This document shows positions 33,234 through 42,736 of a stretch of DNA of 64,000 nucleotides, in pieces. The position numbers were made by a program, and so were the translations under genes. Origin of the DNA: Coneutiohabitans sp964457925. Lineage in GTDB: Bacteria > Zhuqueibacterota > Zhuqueibacteria > Zhuqueibacterales > Zhuqueibacteraceae. The stretch spans positions 310,001-374,000 of the forward strand of contig CAYWGH010000001.1 of assembly GCA_964457925.1 (NCBI GenBank). The letters run 5' to 3'. The notes below the pieces were generated by a model. That model searched no databases and was not told the origin of the DNA. It saw only the letters and a program-made list of their open reading frames with translations. How positions within the stretch are numbered: the stretch's first letter is position 1; each line of letters begins with the position of its first letter.

Positions 33234-34241
33234 ATGACTGAGGCGACATTGGTTGGACATCCTGTAGCAGAAATGCCGCTCACCGCGGCGCCGACCAACG
33301 GTACTTCCACCTCGTCTCGCCGTGACCAGGCTTATCATCGCTATGATCAGATGTTGCGTCATGGCGAGAACTGGGTCATGCCTAAAAAGACTCATACACA
33401 AGACGGTTATGCGGGCGCGCGAATGTATTCGCCGTCTTACCTGGAGAGGTTCGCGGGAAACGTCATCATTGCACCGTTCTTTTTATTCAGTTCTTTATTG
33501 GTGATTTTATGCGTGCCAGAAAAGCTGGTGAAAAAGATAACGGCCCCGTTTTCCGGCATTAATTGGTGGGAGCAGTTCGGCAAGCGGTCGTTTGATTTCA
33601 GTATGGCCGTCTTGGGTTTTATCATGTCGTCGATTCTCTTTTTTATTGTTCCAATTTTGATTCGGTTGGACTCTAAAGGCGGGATTTTTTACGGACAGCA
33701 GCGCGTGGGCGTCAATCTTCGCCGGCGTGAGCGCCGGCAGGTGGCAATTGCCGTTGCCCACGATCGCCGCTGCGGCGACCGCCGCAGGACGAATTTGTTT
33801 GGCCGTCCATTTACGGTATACAAGTTCCGCACGATGCGACAGGACGCTGAAAAGCATAGCGGCGCGGTTTGGGCGCAGAAGAATGATCCTCGCATCACCC
33901 GCGTCGGACGCATTTTGCGCTTCACGCATGTCGATGAGATTCCACAATTTCTCAACGTGTTGTTGGGCGACATGAGCATGGTCGGCCCTCGCCCCGAGCG
34001 GCCGCAAATCATACCGAAGCTGGTGACGCAGGTGCCCAACTATACGGAACGCCTGGAGGTGAAACCGGGCATGACGGGCAATGCGCAGATTTATTGCGGC
34101 TATGACGAAACCATCGACGATGTTCGTGAAAAGGTGCGCTACGATTTGATGTATGTCAAGAACCATAATCTGAAGCAGGATATACTGTTGCTCTGGAAAA
34201 CGCTTTGGATGATTGTGCGCGGCAAGGAAGAAGCTGATTGA
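33234..34241 (+). CDS. Polyprenyl-phosphate sugar-1-phosphate transferase (initiating exopolysaccharide glycosyltransferase)
   Basis: 335-residue inner-membrane enzyme that starts repeat-unit synthesis by moving a sugar phosphate from UDP-sugar to undecaprenyl phosphate. Seen: hydrophobic segments about 74-95 and 121-144, then the catalytic domain with YGQQRVGVN, PFTVYKFRTM (to 201), DEIPQFLNVLLGDMSMVGPRPERP and KPGMTGNAQI. It belongs to the short, PglC/PssY-like core rather than the five-helix type, although a 70-residue N-terminal tail is present. Odd: about 27 residues rich in arginine (162-188; RRRERRQ...DRRCGDRRR) split the usual 'RVGxNGxPFxxYKFRTM' block. GGGAG stands ten bases before the ATG. 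First gene of the polysaccharide unit. Confidence 0.93.
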   Translation: MTEATLVGHPVAEMPLTAAPTNGTSTSSRRDQAYHRYDQMLRHGENWVMPKKTHTQDGYAGARMYSPSYLERFAGNVIIAPFFLFSSLLVILCVPEKLVKKITAPFSGINWWEQFGKRSFDFSMAVLGFIMSSILFFIVPILIRLDSKGGIFYGQQRVGVNLRRRERRQVAIAVAHDRRCGDRRRTNLFGRPFTVYKFRTMRQDAEKHSGAVWAQKNDPRITRVGRILRFTHVDEIPQFLNVLLGDMSMVGPRPERPQIIPKLVTQVPNYTERLEVKPGMTGNAQIYCGYDETIDDVREKVRYDLMYVKNHNLKQDILLLWKTLWMIVRGKEEAD

Positions 34242-34266
34242 TTTATGAGCATGGAGGTTCAAAAAT

Positions 34267-35055
34267 ATGTTCGCTAGCATGGGCTTGCGGCCTCACGCGC
34301 TGAGCAGCAGGCTAGGGATAACGACGTTGCTAATGCTGTTGATGCTAGCCGGTAGTGATCTCGGTCAGGCGCAAACCGAGGAGGTGACGGAGCCAGCTGA
34401 TACAGGGCCGGAAACGCTCGCCCGCACTCAGATTCTAACCCGGCCCACCGGTGCCTTCGTTTTTTTGGAAGGCGAATACGGCCTCGCCGGTCGCGCGCCA
34501 TACACCGTGACGTATTTTTTGCGCGGCACTTATGAGATCAAAACCAAACTGCGCGGCTACGAGGATTGGTCGGCGGACTATTTTTTCAGCGGTAAAGGCA
34601 CCGAAAAGATTTCAATCAAGCTCTCGCCCAAAACGCGCTTAAAGGCGCTGATGCGCTCCGCCGTCATTCCCGGCATGGGCCAGGCTTATAGCGATCAGCG
34701 TGTCAAGGGGGTGATCATCAGCGCCATGCAATTCAGCTCGTTGGGCGCTTTTCTCATAGAAGAATTGCGCTATCGCGACAGCGTTGATGACTTTAACGCA
34801 GCATTGACGGCCTTTCAAAACGACGCCAACCAGCGTGCGCGTTTGGAGGCGGCGCAAGCGCGTTTGGATCGCCGCTATGAGACGCGACAACGGTGGGCGA
34901 TCATTACGGCCAGTATTTATATTTACAACCTGATCGATGTCATAGCTTTTTTCCCCTCCTACCATCGAAATGGTTTGGACGTTAGCCTGACCGTTGGCCC
35001 GCCCACGGACTTTACCGATCAAACTGCCCAGGTGGGCGTTCGTGCCCAATTCTGA
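34267..35055 (+). CDS. PEGA-domain envelope protein
   Basis: 262 residues: signal peptide (about 15-36, AQA), a PEGA-like beta domain (about 55-120: TRPTGAFVFLEGEYGLAGRAPYTVTYFLRGTYEIKTKLRGYEDW), and an alpha-helical part with two hydrophobic stretches (SAVIPGMGQAYSDQRVKGVIISAMQFSSLGAFL and WAIITASIYIYNLIDVIAFF), like the DUF5683-type proteins common in the FCB group. Probably periplasmic or inner-membrane anchored. Function unknown; PEGA domains are found in surface proteins. GGAGG lies about ten bases before the ATG; 25 bases separate it from the sugar transferase, so co-transcription is likely. Confidence 0.75.
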   Translation: MFASMGLRPHALSSRLGITTLLMLLMLAGSDLGQAQTEEVTEPADTGPETLARTQILTRPTGAFVFLEGEYGLAGRAPYTVTYFLRGTYEIKTKLRGYEDWSADYFFSGKGTEKISIKLSPKTRLKALMRSAVIPGMGQAYSDQRVKGVIISAMQFSSLGAFLIEELRYRDSVDDFNAALTAFQNDANQRARLEAAQARLDRRYETRQRWAIITASIYIYNLIDVIAFFPSYHRNGLDVSLTVGPPTDFTDQTAQVGVRAQF

Positions 35056-35093
35056 TATTTATTGATAAGACGTACTCGTCAAGGTAGGATACC

Positions 35094-37046
35094 ATGAGAT
35101 TGCAAGGAATCTTTCTGCGCATGTCCGCAGCTGTCAAAACTTACCTGTGCGCCGCCATCATCTTGTCAAGTTTGACTCTGGGATCGTGTTCCCAAAAACC
35201 AACTGGGCCGGACAACGCCGGTGATTTCCCGGTAGCCCCGACGGATCTCACAATCGCGTTGGGTGATCGCCAAATTAGCCTGGCTTGGCGCCTCACCAAT
35301 CTTGCAAAAGTCAAAAGTTTTCGGATATATCGGTTTGACAGTTCACAAGTCGCTTTGGCATCCTCCAACGAGCGGCGTTTTATCCTGCTCGATACCACGC
35401 GCGCACTGTCGTATGTCGACCGGACGGTCAAAAACGGCGTGACTTATTTTTATCAGATTAGCGCTGTCTCAACCAAGGGCTATGAAGGGCCGCGTTCCGC
35501 GGAAATCTCCGGCAAGCCGAACGTGTTCGGCATTCGCATCGCCGGCGGTGTAACGGCCACGAGAAACACAACGATCACGCTCAATCTCACCGCGCCCTCG
35601 ACGACGGTATTGATGAAAGTAAGTAATGACACTTCCTTTTCACGCATTTCCTGGCAACCTTATCAAGCAACCGTGAATTGGACATTAACGCCAGGTGACG
35701 GCCAGAAGATCGTTTATGTGAAGCTGCGCGACCGCGATGGCAGTGAAAGCAACGCGCTTGCCAGCGATCCGATTATTCTCGATACCACCGCCCTTATCAC
35801 GAATGTGACCGAGAATACCGGAGGCGTGCCCAAACAGAGCGGCCAGGTCATCCATTTCACCTTGACGGCGAATGAGCCCGGCGGACGCGCCGTCATCGAT
35901 ATTGTCAACGCCGTAACGGATATTTTATTGTTCGATGACGGCAGCAACAACGACAAAGTCGCCAATGACGGCATTTACGAAGGTGATTTTCGCATTCCCG
36001 GAGACATTGAAATCGCCCAGGCGAAAATTCGCGGCCGGTTCACCGATCGCGTCGGTAATATCGCAACCGCATTCACGGCGGCGACGCAGGTGACGATTCT
36101 GAAGGCGCCCGATCCCGTATTTTTGTTTGCACCGGCCACCACGGGCAGCCAGGGCAACATTTTGCGCCTCACCTGGAGTGTGTCTCAGGAAGCAGATTTC
36201 GCCAATTACGCGATTTATCGCAGCCGCACCAAGAATTTTAATCCCAATGCCGGCACACTCATCGACCATGTCACGGTGCAACAAACGACATCCTACAATG
36301 ATGCCAATCTGCAGCCCGGCGTCACTTATTATTATCAAGTCGTCGTGAATGATGTTGCAGGCTTAAGCAGCACCCCCAGCAATGAAGTGGAAGGCAAAAT
36401 CAGCCCGGATGTCCCGCCCTCGGCAGTGACGCTGAATACGCCGTTGTTAGTTGGCGACGGCACGACGCAAGTGCAACTCACCTGGTCGCAAAGCAGCGAT
36501 CGCGATTTCGCGAGCTACCGCATTTACCGCTCCGCCACACCGCGCGTCGATTCGCTCTCGACTTTAGTGGCCTCGGTCGTGAATATCGCGAGCAACGTTT
36601 TTACCGACCAGGGGCTGAATGCCGCGACCACCTACTACTATCGCGTTTATGTTTATGATCAAGGCCGCAATGCGACCGGCAGCAACATTGAATCGGTGAC
36701 TACGGCGCAGAACACGCCGCCGTTCCCGGTGACCCTGGCGCAACCTGCCATCGTTGATACCTCTTCATTGCGGCTGTCGTGGTCGCAAAGCCTGGATGCG
36801 GATTTTGCCTCGTATCGCATTTTCCGCTCCGAGACGCCTGGCGTTACTAACGGCACTCGCGGCAAAGATGCGCAAGGCAACGATATCGATGTTCTGGTTT
36901 ACATCATCAACACCAATCCGATTACCACCATCTTCACGGATACGGGCTTAAACTCGAGAAAGACGTATTACTACCGGGTGTTCGTGTATGATCGTGGCAA
37001 CCTCTCCTCGGGCAGCAACGAGGTCAAAGTAAGGATTCGTCCGTGA
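35094..37046 (+). CDS. Fibronectin type III-repeat lipoprotein
   Basis: 650 residues. Lipoprotein signal ending LTLGSC at about residue 32, then at least four fibronectin type III modules: about 46-130 (APTDLTIALGDRQISLAWRL), 345-430, 435-530 and 535-645. Each of the last three carries the repeated phrase 'SQ-x-x-D-DFA-x-YRI(Y/F)RS' and 'TYYYRV(Y/V)V(Y/N)D'. Between the first and second lies an Ig-like stretch (150-335). Such proteins bind carbohydrates or proteins at the envelope. Within the exopolysaccharide unit it could hold polymer at the surface; that is inference. AGGTAGGA precedes the ATG by a few bases. Confidence 0.8.
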   Translation: MRLQGIFLRMSAAVKTYLCAAIILSSLTLGSCSQKPTGPDNAGDFPVAPTDLTIALGDRQISLAWRLTNLAKVKSFRIYRFDSSQVALASSNERRFILLDTTRALSYVDRTVKNGVTYFYQISAVSTKGYEGPRSAEISGKPNVFGIRIAGGVTATRNTTITLNLTAPSTTVLMKVSNDTSFSRISWQPYQATVNWTLTPGDGQKIVYVKLRDRDGSESNALASDPIILDTTALITNVTENTGGVPKQSGQVIHFTLTANEPGGRAVIDIVNAVTDILLFDDGSNNDKVANDGIYEGDFRIPGDIEIAQAKIRGRFTDRVGNIATAFTAATQVTILKAPDPVFLFAPATTGSQGNILRLTWSVSQEADFANYAIYRSRTKNFNPNAGTLIDHVTVQQTTSYNDANLQPGVTYYYQVVVNDVAGLSSTPSNEVEGKISPDVPPSAVTLNTPLLVGDGTTQVQLTWSQSSDRDFASYRIYRSATPRVDSLSTLVASVVNIASNVFTDQGLNAATTYYYRVYVYDQGRNATGSNIESVTTAQNTPPFPVTLAQPAIVDTSSLRLSWSQSLDADFASYRIFRSETPGVTNGTRGKDAQGNDIDVLVYIINTNPITTIFTDTGLNSRKTYYYRVFVYDRGNLSSGSNEVKVRIRP

Positions 37047-37152
37047 AACGATATTTCGTGCAATTCAATTTGATGCCATCAAGCAAGGGATTGCTGCCGC
37101 TATTCATGACTAGGCGGTCACCGCGTTTTCTTTGCGAAGGAGCGAAAACGGC

Positions 37153-38208
37153 ATGAACAACTTTCGGCAACCGTTGTGGTTGCTTCTTTTTGTCAGTGTG
37201 ATCGGTTTCATCTCGAGGGCGCAGGCGCAAGATTACAAGCTTGAGAAAGGCGATTTTCTTCAAATTACCTTTTGGCAAGAGCCCACGCTGAACACACAAT
37301 CACGCATTGATGCGGAAGGAAAAATCGATTTGCCGCTGATCGGCCGCCTCGAAGCTGTCGACAAAACAATTGACCAGCTAAGCCGGTTGATCGTCGAGAA
37401 GATTTCGGTTTATAACAAGAAAATTTCGCAAGCGAACATTGCTGTGATCGAATACGGGAATCGCGCCATTTTCGTTGCCGGCGCGGTGGTCCGGCCGGGA
37501 AAGTATACGTTTCAAAAACTCCCCACCCTATGGGAAGCGATTCTCGAGGCCGGCGGCCCCTCGCCCGTGGCACAATTGAGCCGGGTAAAAATTTTTCGCG
37601 GCGGCGAAGCCAGCGGGACGATTGAGACCATCGACGTTGCCAGCGCTTTCGAGTCGGGCAATGTGAAGAACCTGCCGAAATTGGGCCCGGGCGATTATGT
37701 CTCGGTTCCAAGCGTGGCCCCGGCCGTGGGCGCCGGTGGAGGTATGGCGGAAGGGGGCGCGTTGCAAGCTGGCGCCATGATCGATCCTCAAAACGCGTTT
37801 TATATCTTCGGCCTTGTCGTGCAACCCGGCATGTATCCATATGAAAAAGACATGGACGTGCTGCAAGCGATTATTCGTGCCGGCGGACCGGTGTTGCAGC
37901 AAAACGGCGGCGGCAACAACCGTGCGCCGATTGAGCCAGATTTGACACGCGTGCGCCTCATCAGCCGCGGCGCAGATGCCCCGGTCGTATATGTGATCAA
38001 CATCAAAGATTACACCAAGCAGGCGGCGCCGCTGCCGCTGCTCGTGCGCCCCGGTGATACCATTTACATCCCCAGTCGCCCCAATTACGGGACTTTTCTG
38101 TTCGCAAATACGCTAGGCCAGGTCATTACCGGCACGGTTTCAATACTCACCTCTTATTTTGTATTGAACACGTTACTCGGACAAAACAATAATAACAACC
38201 GGAATTGA
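37153..38208 (+). CDS. Wza-type polysaccharide export protein with SLBB domains
   Basis: 351-residue outer-membrane/periplasmic export protein of the Wza family. Layout: signal peptide (1-25, AQAQ); polysaccharide-export domain (about 26-105: YKLEKGDFLQITFWQEPTLN, IDLPLIGRLEAVDKT); SLBB domain (about 108-190: FVAGAVVRPGKYTF, EAGGPSP, LGPGDYVSVPS); a glycine-rich linker (195-215); a second SLBB (about 220-325: FGLVVQPGMYPYE, RAGGP, VRPGDTIYIPSRP); and a C-terminal hydrophobic stretch (TGTVSILTSYFVLNTLL) in place of the amphipathic helix of Wza. The ATG at 37153 has AAGGAG about ten bases upstream. The chain-length gene follows after three bases. Confidence 0.92.
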   Translation: MNNFRQPLWLLLFVSVIGFISRAQAQDYKLEKGDFLQITFWQEPTLNTQSRIDAEGKIDLPLIGRLEAVDKTIDQLSRLIVEKISVYNKKISQANIAVIEYGNRAIFVAGAVVRPGKYTFQKLPTLWEAILEAGGPSPVAQLSRVKIFRGGEASGTIETIDVASAFESGNVKNLPKLGPGDYVSVPSVAPAVGAGGGMAEGGALQAGAMIDPQNAFYIFGLVVQPGMYPYEKDMDVLQAIIRAGGPVLQQNGGGNNRAPIEPDLTRVRLISRGADAPVVYVINIKDYTKQAAPLPLLVRPGDTIYIPSRPNYGTFLFANTLGQVITGTVSILTSYFVLNTLLGQNNNNNRN

Positions 38209-38211
38209 GCT

Positions 38212-39729
38212 ATGACTACCGGCGGAAAAATTGATCCACGCAGCCTGCTGCAGCTCGCACGACGGCGCAAATGGTTTCTTATCATTCCTCCTATCGTCGC
38301 GTTGATAGGCGCCTATTACAACATCTCAAATCTCCCCAAGATTTACCGTTCTGAAACCGTGATTCAGATCGGCAATGTTGCGGCCTTATCGCCTCAGATG
38401 GGCGATTTCGTGGATGGCTCGCGCGAAAGACGTCCGGTACAAATGCGAAACCTCTCCGAAGATATTTTGGCGCAGTTGGTATCGGTCGAGATTTTGGGGG
38501 CAGTCGTGGATCGCGTTCAACTGAAGCCCAGCAAAGGCATGCTCGAAGAGGCCAAAAAACTCCAACTCGAACATCCCGATGAAAGCATGGAATCAATCAT
38601 TCGGCGTCTGCAAATTGACTGGCTGGCCAAGCGGTTTACCACCGACCGGGTCATCTTTGCGCGGCGCGGCAGTTCCATGCGCATTTCCTTTGACAATTCC
38701 GATCCGGACAAGGCCTACATGATTGTCAAGACCCTGGCCGACGTTTTCATCGAGCAAAATCTTGCCAAAGAATCCCGCAACGCGCAAATCGCCATCGGCT
38801 TCAGCAAGGAACATGAAGACCGCTTTCGCCAGCAATACGAAGACGCGCTCGAACGTCTGCGTCGCCTAAAAGAACGCTCGACGTATGAACAATCCAAGAA
38901 ACTGGTGGTGAATGCCAATAATGAGGCCCAAGCGAACACGGTTTTGAGCGCGCTAAAAGTGGATATTGGCCGGCAGCAGGATTTGGTCGCTGCACTGGAA
39001 ACCAAGTTGAGCAGTTCAGCCGCCAGCGCCCTCGTTTGGGATGACCCCAAAATGGAAGCGCTGCGCCGCCGCATGATGCAAAAAGCCGAGGCGCTGGCAA
39101 CCGTTATGGCGCAGTTCGATTGGAGAGACGCCAATGTCATCAGCGTGAATCAGGATATTGCAACGCTGCGCGATCAGTTTCGCGAAGCGGTGGTCAAACA
39201 TGCGGCGGACAGATCGGCAGGTTTGAAATCGAATGAAGTTGAATGGGCCACGCAATTGCAAGTGGCGCAGCTTGATTTGGATTTACTCCAACAAGAAAAA
39301 AAGATACTCGATGGTTTTTTAGCGGAGTATCGCGACAGCTTGACGCGGCAGCCGGGATTGGAGATGGAGCTCGTCGAGGCGCAGAAGCAGGTTGATGATC
39401 TGGCTGCCAAACTCTATGCCTTCCAGAATCAAACGGTGCGCTCCAAGCTCGGCCAGGATTTGCAATCCAGCAGCGCAGAAGAGCTTTTTCGCATTATCAG
39501 CCCGGCAAACCGGCCGCTGGCGCCGATTCCTCAGAATGAAACACAAATTCTCTTAATTGCGATTTTCGGCGGCTTGGGATTCGGAGTTGGCGCGGTATAC
39601 CTGTTAGAGTTTTTTGATCACTCCTTTAAAACCGTCGATGATGTTGAAACGTTGTTGGGCGTCACAGTGCTCGGCGTAATTCCCAAAATTCAATTTGCCG
39701 AGCCCGGTAAAGCCAAGCGGCCATTCTAA
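38212..39729 (+). CDS. GumC/Wzz-type polysaccharide chain-length determinant
   Basis: 505-residue inner-membrane polysaccharide co-polymerase. TM1 lies about 19-38 (WFLIIPPIVALIGAYY), then a periplasmic Wzz domain, a long coiled coil (about 190-400) with heptads such as EDALERLRRLKERS, and TM2 about 440-463 (ILLIAIFGGLGFGVGAVYLLEFF) preceded by the proline-rich segment SPANRPLAPIP typical of the family. After TM2 there are only ~40 cytoplasmic residues (FKTVDDVETLLGVTVLGVIPK) and no kinase domain; the kinase is a separate gene at 42940. It regulates polymer length together with that kinase and the Wza-like protein. Start codon three bases after the export gene. Confidence 0.92.
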   Translation: MTTGGKIDPRSLLQLARRRKWFLIIPPIVALIGAYYNISNLPKIYRSETVIQIGNVAALSPQMGDFVDGSRERRPVQMRNLSEDILAQLVSVEILGAVVDRVQLKPSKGMLEEAKKLQLEHPDESMESIIRRLQIDWLAKRFTTDRVIFARRGSSMRISFDNSDPDKAYMIVKTLADVFIEQNLAKESRNAQIAIGFSKEHEDRFRQQYEDALERLRRLKERSTYEQSKKLVVNANNEAQANTVLSALKVDIGRQQDLVAALETKLSSSAASALVWDDPKMEALRRRMMQKAEALATVMAQFDWRDANVISVNQDIATLRDQFREAVVKHAADRSAGLKSNEVEWATQLQVAQLDLDLLQQEKKILDGFLAEYRDSLTRQPGLEMELVEAQKQVDDLAAKLYAFQNQTVRSKLGQDLQSSSAEELFRIISPANRPLAPIPQNETQILLIAIFGGLGFGVGAVYLLEFFDHSFKTVDDVETLLGVTVLGVIPKIQFAEPGKAKRPF

Positions 39730-39852
39730 GAATGTGAGATCGCTGCAGAGGGCAGCATTCCAGCAGTTCATATGGCCGGCGCTTCCTTGGCCCGCATACC
39801 GCCAGCACAAAGAAGAAACGAGTTGAATGTTTATTATTGAAAGGGTAGCGGC

Positions 39853-41544
39853 TTGTCAGCGAAGAGGCGATTGATTGAAGCAGTCGAAGTGACGGAAGAA
39901 GGCATTCACATCGTCCGTCTTATGAAGGTCTTTGACGCTTCGAGCTTGGATGAATTCGAAAAAGTGCTTGCCTATTTGTTGTCGCGCAATCACTATCGCA
40001 TCGTCGTGGATCTCACCAGTGTTGAGTTCATTTCCTCGGCCGGTTGGGGCGCGTTTACCGCCGAGCTGCGCCGCGTGCGCGATAATGGCGGCGATATTCG
40101 GTTGGCAGGCATGAATCCCGATGTGCTCGATGTTTTCCTGCTGCTGGAATTGGACAGTTTCATCAATGCTTATGATACCATTGATGACGCCATTCTTTCC
40201 TTTGATGCCGCCGCGGAGCATCCGGCCCCGCAAGAATACCTTTCCAGAGCCGCCGCCGAGTTTCTGCCGCCGGAACATGCCGCTCCGGAACAAGGCTTGT
40301 ACGATTCACCGAGGTTGCTGCATGAGCTGGAGCAGCACGAAGCCTTCGAAAACCGTGGGCCAGCTTATGCTGATGGCATCGAACAGCCCTTGTCTCCCGA
40401 TACCCCCGGACCGCTTGTCGATGAAGAACGGTTTGCATTGCCGGAACAAACGGCCGAGCCGGATCTGCTAAGCTCTGTTGGAGATGAGTTTTTTAACTGG
40501 TCTCCATACGGCAGCGGCAGTACAGCTTCTATTGAGAATAAGGCCTCGGCCGCATTGGAGGAATTTGAGGCGCCGCCCGCCTCGAATTTTGAGTATGATG
40601 GGTCCTCATATGGGAATGAAGAGGCTGATTTGGAACACGGTGCCGCTGAAACGCCGGAAGATTTGGATGATCACCGCGAGCCTTCCATGTGGGCTGGCGA
40701 TTTTTCCGGTGAAGAAAATGAGCCGTCGCATGCCGTTGCGCAGGATCCTTTCGATGCAACCGATGCAAAACAATCCGCCAAGACCTCCGAAATGTCCGCG
40801 CAGACGGAACAATTTTACGATGATTTTGCGTCACAGGATATCAACGATCCCTGGATTCTTGATGAAATAGATACTCTGCCGGAAGAGTATGAAATGGAAG
40901 ATGTGAATTGGCGGGATGATTCGGGCTATGTTGAAAAATCGCCGGCGTTTCTGGATGAGGATAGAGAAGCCAACGACTCGTATTCGGATGCGCATCCCGT
41001 TACAAGCAAAAGTCTCGGCGCCGAAGCCGATGATTCCGCCGCTGTGAAGCAAGCGGCAACAACAGGAATCAAGCTTAAAGACTACATGTCTGCTTGGGGG
41101 GCGCAAAACAAAACGGCGGCAAACGCGGTTGCCGCCGAGCCGCCGCCTGAGAACGGCTCTCGCAAAGAAGTGCCGGTGCGTCAGAGTGTGTTTATGAACC
41201 CCGTTTCGGTGCCGCAACGGTCCGGCGAAAGCCTCGCCAGCGCTCCGGCATTCGATCATGCCGATCAACGAAGCAAGCAAGCCTTTCGCAACGGGCCGCA
41301 GCCGATTCGAAAATTACAAACGGCGCAGCGCATGCAATTTGATGGTGACCGTTCGGCTCTTATCCGTCAAATCGTCAGTGAACATCCGCACTATGGCCCG
41401 ACGATGATTCAAAAGTTTCTCGAAGTGCGAATCGAACCGGCAATCAGCGTGAGCCGGTCGACAGTCTACCGCTGGCTGCGCCAGGAGGAGCTTAACACAC
41501 GCGAGCAACGTCTGCAATTCGCGGGCAGGGCGACGACGAACTAA
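39853..41544 (+). CDS. STAS-domain protein with long acidic linker and C-terminal helix-turn-helix
   Basis: 563 residues. Residues ~10-120 form a STAS domain like anti-sigma-factor antagonists: VEVTEEGIHIVRLMKVFDAS, then IVVDLTSVEFISSAGWGAF; by alignment with SpoIIAA, S62 takes the place of the phosphorylated serine. Residues ~121-495 are low-complexity, strongly acidic and proline/alanine-rich, probably disordered. Residues ~500-550 (ALIRQIVSEHPHYGPTMIQKFL, SVSRSTVYRWLRQEEL) look like a homeodomain-like helix-turn-helix of the kind in transposases and resolvases. Start is TTG, with AAGGGTAG just upstream; no ATG fits the frame. It sits between the chain-length and TPR genes. Likely a phosphorylation-controlled regulator of polysaccharide production; the partner kinase is not in the window. 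Confidence 0.75.
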   Translation: MSAKRRLIEAVEVTEEGIHIVRLMKVFDASSLDEFEKVLAYLLSRNHYRIVVDLTSVEFISSAGWGAFTAELRRVRDNGGDIRLAGMNPDVLDVFLLLELDSFINAYDTIDDAILSFDAAAEHPAPQEYLSRAAAEFLPPEHAAPEQGLYDSPRLLHELEQHEAFENRGPAYADGIEQPLSPDTPGPLVDEERFALPEQTAEPDLLSSVGDEFFNWSPYGSGSTASIENKASAALEEFEAPPASNFEYDGSSYGNEEADLEHGAAETPEDLDDHREPSMWAGDFSGEENEPSHAVAQDPFDATDAKQSAKTSEMSAQTEQFYDDFASQDINDPWILDEIDTLPEEYEMEDVNWRDDSGYVEKSPAFLDEDREANDSYSDAHPVTSKSLGAEADDSAAVKQAATTGIKLKDYMSAWGAQNKTAANAVAAEPPPENGSRKEVPVRQSVFMNPVSVPQRSGESLASAPAFDHADQRSKQAFRNGPQPIRKLQTAQRMQFDGDRSALIRQIVSEHPHYGPTMIQKFLEVRIEPAISVSRSTVYRWLRQEELNTREQRLQFAGRATTN

Positions 41545-41617
41545 GAGGAAAACACGGTATTGCGGTCAAGCGTGTTATGTGATTCCGAAACTTTTACATC
41601 ACCTCTGTGAGTATGCT

Positions 41618-42736
41618 ATGGCTGATTTTCTATTTAATGATGTGATTAGTTCTCCCAAGGGAGAATACTTTCTCAAGACAACCACCGATGATCCGCAAAA
41701 GCGGATCACCTCTTCGTTCTTTCGCAACGGCACCTTGCTCGAAATGCGCACGCGCGAGTTCGATCCCAAATGGTCGCGTGACACGCTGCGCCTCAAGACG
41801 CGCGAGTTTCACGACGAAAAGAAAGACGAAGTGCAGATGCTCATTCAGCTCGCGGACAAACTTCGGGACAGCAATCAGGCAGAAACGAAAAATTTGTTGG
41901 GCCAAGCGTTTTTTCGGCGCGGCATGTACGACGAAGCGATTGTAGAGTTCGAGGAAGCGATCATCCTGAATCCCCGCATTTCGAGCATCTATAACAATCT
42001 CGGCAGCGCTTATATCGCGGTCAACCGCTTTGATGACGCCATCACCGTTTTGGAGCAAGCCATTTCGATGTCGGCTGGCTATGCCGATTTCCACAACAAT
42101 CTCGGCCTGGCCTATCTCAAGAAAGAGTATTGCAAGAAAGCCGTCGAACAATTTTTGCGGGCTCTGGATAGCAATCCCTATTACGCCGATGCTTATTTCA
42201 ATTTGGCCCTGGCGTATGTGTTGAATGCCTTTACGAAGGAAGATTTTGCCTTATCGGTCAATTGCTATCAGAAAGTCATCGAAAATACCGAAAAAGCCGC
42301 AAAGATCAACCCTTCTTATCACAATGAGCACACCGAACAAAGCTTCGGCTTTATGCGTGAAAAGAAGTATGAAGAAGCATATGAGTCATTGCAACGCGTG
42401 CTGGCGAAGGTAACCAAGCCGGCCGATACCTCCTTCATTTTGGATTTTTATTTGCGGGTGATTTACGGCAGCAAAAAGCTGAGCAGCAGCCTGATTTGGC
42501 GTCATATTCGCCAATTGCAGGAATTGATCGAAAAATACCCGAACTATGCCGATTTGTACAATCATCTCGGGGTGGCGTATGTGATCATGAGCAAATTTGT
42601 CAATCACAAGGCCATTCAACAATTTGACAAGGCCATGGCGCTCAACCCAGCGTATGAACGCGCCAAGCGGAATAAACGCCTGGCAGAGTATGATCACAAG
42701 GGCATGCAATTGTTGTTCGATGCCGTGCTCAAATAG
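41618..42736 (+). CDS. Tetratricopeptide-repeat protein
   Basis: 372 residues, no signal peptide, so cytosolic. The N-terminal ~75 residues (MADFLFNDVISSPKGEYFLKT, SSFFRNGTLLEMRTREFD) have no known family. From about 85 the protein is a run of TPR units (ETKNLLGQAFFRRGMYDEAIVEFEEAIILNPR; SIYNNLGSAYIAVNRFDDAITVLEQAI; ADFHNNLGLAYLKKEYCKKAVEQFLRALDSNP), with another near the C-terminus. TPR proteins are scaffolds; here it may link the STAS regulator or kinase to the assembly complex, which is only inference from position. The ATG at 41618 is favoured because MADFLFND starts the conserved-looking part; a GTG at 41579 is possible. Neither has a clear ribosome site. Confidence 0.8.
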   Translation: MADFLFNDVISSPKGEYFLKTTTDDPQKRITSSFFRNGTLLEMRTREFDPKWSRDTLRLKTREFHDEKKDEVQMLIQLADKLRDSNQAETKNLLGQAFFRRGMYDEAIVEFEEAIILNPRISSIYNNLGSAYIAVNRFDDAITVLEQAISMSAGYADFHNNLGLAYLKKEYCKKAVEQFLRALDSNPYYADAYFNLALAYVLNAFTKEDFALSVNCYQKVIENTEKAAKINPSYHNEHTEQSFGFMREKKYEEAYESLQRVLAKVTKPADTSFILDFYLRVIYGSKKLSSSLIWRHIRQLQELIEKYPNYADLYNHLGVAYVIMSKFVNHKAIQQFDKAMALNPAYERAKRNKRLAEYDHKGMQLLFDAVLK

